A DNA stretch of 64,000 nucleotides from Chromera velia (lineage: Eukaryota; Sar; Chromeraceae). The stretch lies in the NCBI GenBank assembly GCA_018398765.1, contig JAHBMJ010005740.1:1-64000 (forward strand), in the 5' to 3' direction. Position 1 is the stretch's first letter. Every line of letters begins with the position of its first letter. The notes under the pieces were generated by a model. The model was given only the letters and a program-made list of their open reading frames with translations. It was not told the DNA's origin and did no database searches. Made by a program: the position numbers and the translations under genes. Of this stretch, positions 1 through 11,037 are shown piece by piece.

Positions 1-502
1 AAGCAAGATATGCGTGACAAAGTGAACACGGAAACCAATTGAAACGCAACGTTTGTGGTTGATTGACTGACCGGATGGAGTTTCAAACCTCCCGGCTGAG
101 CCACCTTTTGAGGCCCCAGCGGGGCACCTGTCTTCGGGGGGGCCACTTTGTGCTTCTCCCGCAACCCCTTCACCTCCGCAGCACGTTCCGCCCGTTTCAG
201 CCTCTTCCGCAAAGCCTCTCTTTCTGCCCTGGGCAAGTTGGGCAAGTCTTCTCAAGTCCCACCAGGATCTCCCCGAGCTTGTTGGGACATTTCAGCTTGG
301 AAGTGCGGATACAGAAGTGGCGGACAAAAGCATAAAAATCAAGAAGTCGCCAGAACCACAACGCTAGAAGCCACAAGATGCGATCAGAACACTATCGAGG
401 AACCCAATATAGAGTTGAGATCACGGAAATATCACTGAGGTTTTCTGTTCCTCTTACCAGACTCAATCACTCATCAGATCATCTTCAGTATTCAATACAT
501 CT

Positions 503-579
503 TCTTTAGTGTCTCTCTGGTCCTTTGTCGGGCCAGTATGCATCTTGCCTAGGCATAGGTCCTGTCCGTCTGTTATGGC
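503..579 (+). repeat. 77-bp dispersed repeat, copy 1
   Basis: This segment matches 63224-63300 in the same orientation over 77 bases with about seven mismatches by eye. The partner copy lies about 63 kb away, so it is a dispersed repeat family, not a tandem duplication. No coding content or terminal motif identifies the element. Confidence 0.75.
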
Positions 580-1139
580 CAGTATTCAATACATGGATGC
601 AGTATTGCATGGATCGATGCATGCGCATGAATGCAGAAAAAGTCCAGCGCTCCGGCGCCCTGCCTTTTTTGCGGCGCGCTCTTAGCGCCGCCGCCCTCCC
701 CGACTTTGCCGCGATGTGGCGCGACTCTTCTGTGCGGACACAGACTGGCATCGAAGGTAACTAGAGGGACGCACGCAATATTAGCGAGCCTCAAAGAAAG
801 CAGAGCAGATGAAGGAAAGGAAAAAGAAAGGAAAGTGTGCGACATTGAGGGAAGGAGAAGCTGCAAGGGTGCAGACTGACTTTGTCTAGAGAAACCCTAC
901 ACATACATACAGATCGATTCTTGAGCTGTACGTTTGATCACTGCATGTTTAACGGACGAGCAAGCCAAACTTGACTTAGTACATATACAAACATCTGCCC
1001 CTTTCAAAATGTGACTCCAATCACCTCAATTCACTTCATTGCTTATCCTTTCTCATGCATTCGAGCATCACACCCCATCTCCCTCCCTCGCCCCCTTTCT
1101 TCAGCGCGTCCGTCCAAGACTGACCGGTCTGCTAGGGTA

Positions 1140-1670
1140 GCTGCATACAGGAAGTAACAAAGCAGTCAGGAATATAGACAGACAGGCTATGTGTTCTTTT
1201 CTTTTTCTTTTTGATGGAGGAAGAAAGGCAGATAGGCAGACAGACAGGCAGATGGACCAGCAGGCAGACAGGTAGACTATTTGTTCGTCTTTTTTCTTTT
1301 TTTCTTCTGGTTTTTTTCGCAGAAAGGCATGCAGACAGGCCGACAGGTAGGCAATTTGAAAGGGATAGTGGAATGTCATTGTCCATAATCGTTTTGCTCT
1401 TCGATCAGCCTGCATGATGGACAAATAGGTGCCTAAGCATGTATACAGCCTCATTCGCTTTCTTTTCTCCGTGTTTTTCTTCTTTCTTCTGTTTCTTTTT
1501 TGTCTGGAGACAGGCAGCTAGACATTTGATTCTTGACCCCGTGATACAGAGAATATGTCAATCAACCCCTCTTTTTGACTGTTTTCTTTTAGCGAAATCG
1601 TTTACATGCTTTTTTTTTTTGTATTCGCAGAGCAAAAAGACAGGCAGACAGGCAAACAGGCCATGTAACG
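1140..1670. repeat. Degenerate CAGACAGG / poly-T low-complexity block
   Basis: Runs of GACAGGCAG-type units are seen around 1180-1280, 1325-1355 and 1640-1665, separated by T-rich tracts of 10-40 bases. The unit resembles the GGCA/GTCA microsatellites found inside introns further along. It is non-coding in every frame I considered credible. Confidence 0.6.
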
Positions 1671-4600
1671 AATAAATAGAGGCCAAGTCAGACTTTGATT
1701 TGGCTTGGATGCATTAGTTGCGTGGATCTCCGAATTGATGATGCAAACGGGGACACTCGGCAACTTAATTTGTGGGGAGATAGCGGAGAGGAAAGGGACC
1801 GAAAAAAAAGATAGAAAGAAAATGAGAGAGCCCATAAGTAAAGCGACTGACCCTACAAGTGACCCCATCTGTATTATCATATGTTTCCACCTCTGCTGCA
1901 TATGTGAGAGAGGGATTAGAGAGCATCAATGGAAAAATAAATGGGGGCAACAAGGAAAAAACAATATACATAAAGAGGGAGTGCCCTCAGGAAGCTCTGC
2001 AGCAAAACATAGTCAGCCGGAAGGAATGAATTCTAGTCTAGAGAGCGACAAAGAACGCAGCAGAAAAAAACATATACAGAAGGATAAATTGTAGCTTTTT
2101 AAAGCACAGGTCACCCCCAAATCCCTTCTGCTGAGCCCCAATCAAAGCCGATGTGAAATGAAAGAGTTATGTTGCCTGTCTCAAGACACTCAGAAAGCCA
2201 AAAAAAGAAGTTCACGCTCCTTTTAGAAGCCATATGAGAAACTTTAAGGTCTCCCGTGTTCCAGGGTGTATAGTCAGAAGGAACACAGCAAAAGAAAGAA
2301 AGGGAGCCAGCCTCAAGCACCAGACATCTTCTAGGACATTTTTTCGGCTTCGACAGCTAGTCTTTCATATAGTGAGTATGTGTTCTTCCTTTATATACTA
2401 AGGAGCCAAAATCACCACTACTCTTCTTCATTGAAGGAGGCACCTCTGTACCTCGAGGGAAAGTCAGTTTTTGTTGACCTGCTATAGATATTTGGAACAA
2501 GAAGATGGGAGACAGCTGACGGAATTGAACACGCAGCTTACGCACTCTCTGGGGGGGGGGAAGGGGGAAGAATGGGGGAGAATTCGAGAGTATGAGCAGA
2601 GAAAGAGAAGCTACAGTAGCCATCATGCACCGTACTTCGCAAGAAGAGTCTCACTTTGAACTGCAACCAGCCTGACTGACAATTCATTTCACTTTTCGTC
2701 TCTGAGGTCACGTATAGTCTTGGAAGCCTCCGTGCTTGTGTAGGATAAGCAGATGGATCGACGACAAAAACTGTCAGACTTCTGACTCTCTTCTATGCAC
2801 TCGATCCAGAAGAAAAATACGAGGAACCATGCACCATTGCAGGAAGTATCGATAGACAGGTCCTGTCCGTCCCTGGCTAAAGCAGTTTGCGATCGACCTG
2901 CCTGCTGTCTCGATGTTTAATTCTCAGTTTGAATCTTAAACCATCTCTTTGATTCTTGTGCTTCGAAAATAGTTTTTTAAGGAACCACTCACAACTCCTC
3001 CAAGATCAATCTATAGCAAGAAGCCGGGCTCTGATTGTACTTTAATCCCGATCAGATCGTTGGAAGATGTTATAGTATGTTATAGTTGGAAGACAAAAAT
3101 GCCAGCTAGCTAGGATATGCTAGGATCGCCTAGGATCTGACACTTTCTGAGGGTACTCTAGGTTTGAAGTTAGGTTTTTCAATAAAAACTTAATTTTTTG
3201 ATGTTTTAAAAGAGATTTCTGGAGCTCAATTTGCTACAAAAGCTTAAAAAACGCTAAAATAGGGTCGAGTGGCTAAGGTTAGGGTAGGTTAGGGTAGGTT
3301 TAGATGAGTTTAAAACCCATTTGCTACATTAGGTTTAGAATTGGTTTGAAAACCATGATCGCACCAGACTCAAACCTTCCAAACCTCTTCAAATCTATCC
3401 AAACCTTGTCAAACTTCTGAAATCTGTATGTGAATGATTTGTTAAAAGCACATTTTGTACGTTTTTACCGGCAGGACCACGTTTGTGACACTTTGCGCAT
3501 AAACGTTTCAGGAAGGGGATACAGCCTCGCTTACATCAGTATTCACAGCAGCCGCTGCATTCTCCTTATCTTGTCCCCCCCCCTTTTTCCCCTCTCTTCT
3601 TTCCCGGCATAATTTTTGTTTGCTTGATTGCTTCTCTGTGGAAACTATACACATGATTAAGGAATTTGGAAACCCACTGCACTAAACATTGATGGCGGCT
3701 TACGAATTGAAGATAGAGAATTTGAGCAAGTTGACTAGACGTTTGAAAAGGAAATTTCACCTCTGGATAAGTTTGTTAAAGTATGAAAGAATGAAGGCAG
3801 CTTTTGCTAGCAGCTTTTGTCTTCTTGACTTTATCCTACATTCATTGAATGATCGGTTTGTCTGATGTTTCCTGGTAAAATGCCAGGTTATGTTTGTTTT
3901 GCATCTTCTCTGTGTTGATGCAAAAGCCATTTGGAACCAGGTTTAGACAGGTTTAGACAGGTTTGGTTAGGTTGGGGGATTAGGTTTGCAAACCGACGTT
4001 ATGAGCGTTTACGAACCTCAGAGGGCGAATTGATTTTCTTATATATAAAAGGTCATGAGATTTAATTTGAAAAGTTATGTTATAGTAGGAATAAGGTCAG
4101 TTCATCCTAAAAACCTTAAAAAACCACTTTTTAGAGTTATAGTTAATCAGAGTAACACATACCCCTAGGGTTTGTAATTAAATTATTTTTTTTTTTTAGG
4201 TGTCATACCCTAGAGGATCGCTTTCCCACTCGATCAAAAACGAAAAAAGGGTTGAACTATAAGGATTCAATTGTGCATGGGAGTACCCACCACGACATAC
4301 CACGACAACGTCTGCGCGCAGTGCGCGCCCATGCGTGCACTCTCGTGTATCGGTATTATTACCGCGCGCGTGTTGATCTTAGCAGCATGCACGCATGCAA
4401 GCTATATATATACATACGCACGCGTATATAGAGTCACAAAAGCAATAATTGAGGCGCAGTGCTTTTATGTATACACTGGTCTCCACAAAGACGTACAGCG
4501 ATGGAGTACATCCCTGCGTAACTTAAGATTGAGACCTACCTCTGGTTGCGTGATTCTCAATGCAATACACACACCAGAAGATCGAGCGAGAAGACCTGTG

Positions 4601-4828
4601 TTCGTGACTCCCATGGAGCGTCAATCATCCCCGCACCAATGCCCTTGCATCGTCTTTTGGTGAACGTGTACATCATGACATGCAGGCATTGAGACTGATG
4701 AGTTCGCTGGCTCCTTAACGCCGCAGAGGACCTTCGACAGCAATCCTGTCTGCTTATCGGACTGCACAAATGAGCTGCATTATGGGAATGGTGAAGCTTT
4801 GAGAGCCTTTACTGCCAGGAGAAAAGAC

Positions 4829-7800
4829 ATGAAAAGGACGAGCCTCCTGTTGCTTATCTCCTCAGGTATGTATGTGGGGACGCCTGTGAATGTTTTGTAG
4901 GCAGCCTGGTTTCTGTTCAGAAGGAAACACCGTGACCCCTTTTATTCCTGCTCCATTTCTTCGTGCGCGCTCTCTCTCTGTCTCTCCAGTGCGCTCTTAC
5001 TCTTCGCTCCTCCGATTCGTGTTCTCCGCCTTCACACAACGCTAGTTGAAGTTCCTCGCCTTCCTGACCGACGTATGTGCTTCATTTTCTTTCGACCTCT
5101 TCCCCCCTCCACTCCTCTTTTGTTTCTATTGCTCCCTTCTGTGCAATTATCCTACAGGCTCTCTTTCCTGTCGCACCATCCTCTTATATATATATGATTC
5201 TCCGTCGGCTCTCCACCTGCATGCATTCTCCCCCCCTAGAGACCAACCTCCTACCTCTCTCTCTGCAGCTCCATTTCTCTGCACTGCACCCCCTCCCTAC
5301 CCGAGTGAGGACCCACAGGGGCTCCAAAGATCTCCACAGACAGTTTTACAGGAGGGAGGCGCACCGTCCTTCCCTTTCCCCTCTTTCCCATGGGAGGCCT
5401 CTTTGTCTGACCCTCAAGCCTACGACGCCGCTGTGCAACCCAACTTCTTGGAGAAGACCGAGAACACCAAGCAGTATCCAAGCGAGTCAGCAGATGCACA
5501 GCTGAATGGAAATTACGCCACCCAATTCTCTCAAACTGCTGATGACTTTTCCACAGCGCCTCTGTATGAGGAAGAACTTCAGGAAGGAAGCCATCTGCTG
5601 AACGACTTTCAGAATAAGAAGGGAGGAAATGAAGGGAAGGAGACTGAGACTCAGGCCCGAAATTCCTGGAGGGCCCGGCAAAGAGAAAAAAGGCTCCGAC
5701 GCCTTGAAAGAGTCCGTGCGGGGGCGAATGAATGGGGTGAACCTCCGAAGAGAGGGCATCGGGAACGGACCGCAGCCCTCCCGCTGTCTTTCAAGCAGGG
5801 GGGTATGGTGTCTAGATTAGAGGGAGGGGGGGAAGATACATTTGACGGCAACCAGAGGAGGGAACCGGGGGTCAATTCAGGAGGGAGACAACCCATCAGA
5901 CCTCCCTTCCAGCTAGACAGACCGGAACCTGGCCCCTACGCTTATTGGCCCTTCAGCGGTTCACTTCCTCGTTGGTCCTGGCCCGTCTACCCGTCCGTTC
6001 CCTCGCCTGCCTCTTCCCAGCAGTATTCTTGGAGAGATTCGCCTTCTTTTCCAGATGCTGCCCGGGGTGCATTTTATCAAGGAGGATGGACAGGGGAGGC
6101 AGAAAAGGAAGACCGCAGAGACTGGAGGAGATCACAGGCAGTGAGGAGAGGGTACCGGGGGGAGCCACAGGAGTGGCGACAAGAGGACGAGAGACCGGGC
6201 TGGAGGGGGGGAGTACGCGACTTTGAAAGACATCCAAAGGAAAGAACGGGAGGCCGAGAAGAATACAGGAGGGCAGATGGACTTCGATTCTCTGCAGAGG
6301 AACGGAGAGGGAGGGGCGGATATGGAGAAGACGAGTGGAGGGAGGAGGGACGAAGCAGCCGAGAACGGTATGAACTTCCACGACGCAAACACGGCATGAG
6401 GAAAGGCGGACCGAGACCGTCTGAGCGTTTTGGCAGAGAGATGCCGAGACAAGAGAGGACAAATTTCCGTCAAGGTTTCTCAGAGCAGTCCTCCAGTCAA
6501 GACACTGCCACAGAAAAGGACCCAGAAGAAGAAGATCCAGCCGATAACCTCACAAAACCAGAAGAAGACCCGAAAGAAAGTCCACCAGAAGACTCCAGAG
6601 ACCCACAGAAGGCGACTGAGGACCTCGAAGGAAGGTCAAGAGAAACAGAGGGCAGTGCTGAAGTGTCTCCCGAATCCGAAGCAGGAGGGGAGACAGGTTC
6701 TGAGGTTTCAGAAGAAATCCCCGTGAGTGATGCGAACGCACAGTCAGGGGACCATCCAGAGCCGGGAGTTGACGAAGGAGAAAAAGGAAAGGAAGAAAAC
6801 AAGATGGAAAATGAACAACCAGATGATGCTGCAGTGGCCTCAGAAGAGAAAGAAGTCCCAGGCGATGCAGGTCAAAGCGAAGGTCAGAAAAGTGTGGAAG
6901 AAGAACATGTAGAGCAGCCAGAGGTCCCCAAAGAGAAGAAGACAGACACCAAAGCCGAAACCTCCAAAACAGCTGCAGTCAAAGCGAAAGAGGCAATCAA
7001 AGAGGCCTCTGAGAAGGCAGAAGAACAAGCAGACCCCCCCCCCCCCCCNCCCCCCCCCCCCTCCTCCTCCTCCTCCTCCATCTCCTTCTCCTTCTCAGTC
7101 CCTCCCGGGCAACCACCGCTAGCTGTCCCCCAAGCAGGACAGACTGAGGAAGCACGCAGAGGCAGAAGCGAGGAAGCAATGGGACCGAGAAGAGCGCGAC
7201 GCCAGAGAGGAGATGGACAAAGAAGAGAGGGAAGAGCGAGAGGCCGAGCTAGAAAATGAGGAGGAGGCCTCTTTGTGGGTCCACTCCCAAGACGAGGCAG
7301 GTCGAGAAGAAGAAATCAAACAAGAGGAGCAGGAGGCAAAACACAGAGACCAAAGTGTGCCAGATGAGACAGAGGAAGATCTGGCAGTAGACCCCCACAT
7401 TCACCCAGATGAGTCCCCCCCCTCCCACGAGCACCGTCACCCGTCTCTAAAGACCCGAACAGGCCACTTAGGAAACTTCACCCACGAGCAGAAGCTCCGA
7501 AATCTCCACATCGAAGACTTTGGCTGGCAGGTTCGGCAGGCAGGCTGGGGTGTCCGAGGAGACCTCTCATCAGGTCGCATGCACGCAGAGGAGTGCGACA
7601 CTGAGGAGGGTCTTTACCAGAGGAAAACAGGCCGTTGCTTCATGTTCAGCAAACCGAAGTCCTTCTCGAAGTGGCAGGGGACGGAGAGGGAGGCTGTCAG
7701 ACAGGTGCAGGTGGCAGTGCTGAAGAAGGACGTCAAGGGCTTCCTTGCAGCCTGCAGGGTCAGTCAGAAAGACTTTGTACTTGGAATCCTGTTCTCTGCC

Positions 7801-10800
7801 TGAAAAAGAAGTCTGTATGACAATGAATGCATGCACTTGGAATCTTCTCCTCTGGAACGAGAAACGTGTCTTTACTTTCGGGCGTTTGGCAGATGTGTGA
7901 CGGCACGACAGAGGGGAACCCGAAGTTTCTCTACCTTAGCAAGAAGTCGTCTATATGAAAGTGGTGTTTGACTGACGAAAATGACGTGCCCTAGCAAAGA
8001 ATGACTTCTGTCCATAATGAATGCATTCTGCAGAATTTGTGGGAGAAGGACATCACCTGCTGGGATTTCTCAGACCCCCAAATTGAAAAGTGGATGGTCA
8101 GCAGAGAGATAGATAGACAGACAGACAGACAAGGGAGTGGAGTGGAATGACATCATGTTGTTGCAGACAGCTGCAGATAATTTCCGGTAGTTCATATGCA
8201 AGAAAGGAAAAGAAAGGACCGTGGACCCGGCGTTCTCTTCCTTTCGACGTCGGTGCTGGTGTTGTTGTCTGCCAACTGGTGTTGTTGTCTGCCAAGAAAT
8301 AGGGTAACTGCTCATATTGTTTGCTTCCTCTCCCTCCCTCTGCAGAACAAATTGGCAGAGAGCCGAGTCGGGCAGACAGACCGGGGCCGCGCCATGCTCG
8401 GCAGCACGGGCCAGGTGACGCTTCCCCTTCCTCCGATGGGCCCTGTTGCTCTTGCCAGTCTCCATGGCGACAAGAGGTTTCTTTCTTTGTTCCTCGACAA
8501 GCTCGCGGAATTTGTGGAAGAGCGAAAGTCGCAGAACACAAACAGCACTTCTTCTTTCACTGGAGGCAGAGGCAAAAACAAAGGCAAAGAGAACGTGCAG
8601 ACAGACAAAAGCTCCCGAGTCGAAGACTGGGGCTCCGATGAGATCTCAGCAGATCCCCGTGGATGGCCTGCAGCCCTGGCTTCTCTCGGGTGTGTGAACG
8701 ACGAGGCGGCCCTGCCCGGCTTCTCTGTGTGTGATCCGTGGGCGGAGTTACGTGCGCTACCCTCAGCAGATGAGCTTCTCGAGGTGTTCTCTCTGCTCTC
8801 CGCCTTCAACAAGAGGCTGAATCTCCCTGAAGGTTCTGTCTCAGCTGTGCTTCCGATGATGATTGAGAAGCAATCCTACGCCGCCTCGGTATTCTACGAC
8901 CATTTTGAACAGAAGGGAATCCAGTGGAGTGCAAGATCGGAAAATCTGGTTGCATCCTCTTCTCCTGGTCTGGGTAAGATCGGCTTCATTGCAAAGTTCG
9001 GTCCTCTGTCTTTGTTAGAGGAAGTGGTTGCAGCAGAGAAACGAAAAGGAGAGAAAGCACTGCAGAAACCATCTCATGAAGACGGAAGATACGTTCTTCG
9101 GAGGGCCCTCTGCCCAGAGAGGGGGCAACCAGGCTCTCCTAGCTACACCCTCGGGTTCAGGCCTGCAGGAAATCCGCACGGAGACATAGACTTCAGTTTG
9201 TATACGGGCCCTGAAGGTCTTTTTGCGCAATCTGTAAAGGACAGAGAAGACGCATTGAGGCGAATGATCGAGAGTGCGGGCCGAGAGTTCGTGTCTCGAC
9301 TGACGTTCATTTTCAAGACGCCCTTGCTGGGTGGTTGGGAGAGTCGGACAGTCAACTTCACCGACGACATTGGCAGGGCTTCCATCTCCGTCCCCGAGTG
9401 TGTGGTCGGGCTGCAGGACTACACGTCGGTGAGACAGAAGGACGCTCTGGATGTCCTTTCTCTCTTCTACAGAAGTCAGTTGACAGGCTTCAAAATTCGA
9501 GGGAACGGAGGAAGGCAGACGCCTGTGCATGAGCGAGAGAATCCCCTTTGCAGTTTCACCGGGCGTAAATATGTTCTTGTGCTGTGTACTTTCTTGCGTG
9601 TTGTGGATTTTTCCCTCCAAAGTGATTCCATGCTCCCTTTGCAACAGGTGTATGTCCACCTGGCTTACCCTGAAGAAGCACGATTTCTGTGTATGTCCGC
9701 CTGCAGACGGCAAACCCCTGAACCTGGAGGCCGCCTCTCCCTACACAAAGTGCACACCCCTGTCAGTTGAACAGTCCATTTCTTACCTGTACTCCCTTCA
9801 TGAACCGTCCATCCCCTTCGTTGCAGATCGGTGCTTTTTCAGAGATCGTACGCCTCGACCCGTATGGAATGCAAGAAGCAGTGCTTCTGTTCACTTGCCC
9901 CCTTGAAATCTCTGTGCAGGAAGCTGGCGGTGTTCGGACGTGCAGACACAGTGCGTGCCCTCCTGACACATGAGAAGGAAGCCCGAGAGAAGCTGAGCAT
10001 GTGGGACTATGAGAAGGAACAGAGGAGAGCGAGAGTGGTGGATCACATGGTCAACACAGATCGACTTGACGACCTTGCTTGGGTGGGCCCATGCATGCAC
10101 TAGTTTTGCTCAATCACTTTTTGCATGTGAATGGACAAGGTCCAAGTATGTATTGAATAGAGAAGAGAAGACCGGGCCCGCTCGCTGTCTTGAACGCTTT
10201 CACCCTCCTCTTCTTCTTTCCTTTGAAGAATTACGGCGGAAAAAGTCCTCCCTCAATTGTTTCGCTCTGATTCTGCACAACCGATCGTTCTGCTCTCCCC
10301 ACACCTCCACTCCCCATCTGTGTGTGAGTGTGTGTGTGTGTGTGTGTGTGCTCTGTCAGATGCACAGATCTGTGTGAAAGGTTTACTCACCCTTTTGCCC
10401 TCATTTGAGTCATGCATCTGATCCCTGCAGATGTCCTACTGCGCGAACCACCTCTCAACAAAGAAGCTCTCACACTACCGCCTGGGATTTCTGGTTCCTC
10501 GAAAGCCTCCCACTCTGCACGAGAGCAGAGAAAACCCCTTCTATAGGGACTGCGGGAGCTGTGGGACTCTCAATGCGGTGCATCTGGCGGCCTTCAGGTC
10601 AGCTGTCTACGTTGCCTGCATCACTTCATTGTCACAGGCAGGAGAGAGAGAGAACTTCCGAACGTTGCGTAATCGCGGGGTAGAGCGTCTGTACGTAAGG
10701 GCACTGGCAACAAGTTTGGACTCTTGTACGATCACCTTTGACTTCCTTCAGACTCCTGCATGCCGTGTTTTCACGGGCTTCTACGTTGTGCAGTCTCGTC

Positions 10801-10986
10801 ACGTCCTGTCTTCTTGTTTTTTACTAGCAGGGGCCATTCCACGATGCTGCGAGTTCTGAAGAAGCACGGAGCCCAGATGGCTGTCAAGAACGTCGACGGC
10901 AGATCTGCTCTACACTTTCTGGACCTCGGATGGACGGTCAGTGGAGGATCGACACACACACAAACACACACACACACACACAATTT

Positions 10987-11037
<51 letters not shown>

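Larger units (their letters stand above)
1..4828. other. Gene-poor spacer with simple repeats
   Basis: No open frame here is supported by splice structure or a recognisable domain. Three kinds of sequence stand out. Positions 1140-1670 hold poly-T tracts alternating with degenerate CAGACAGG/CAGG runs. Positions 3260-3420 and 3930-3990 hold short GGTTAGG/AGGTTTAGA motifs in both orientations. Positions 4380-4440 hold alternating purine-pyrimidine DNA (TATATATA and CGCGCG). A 77-bp segment at 503-579 recurs near the far end of the window. The last few hundred bases before 4829 should contain the promoter and 5' UTR of the following gene, but I see no clear core promoter motif. Confidence 0.6.

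Noticed and set aside
3260-3330. GGTTAGGGTAGG motifs suggestive of a telomere
   Set aside because: Only a few irregular units, far from any end, and embedded in AGGTTTAGA-type spacer repeats.
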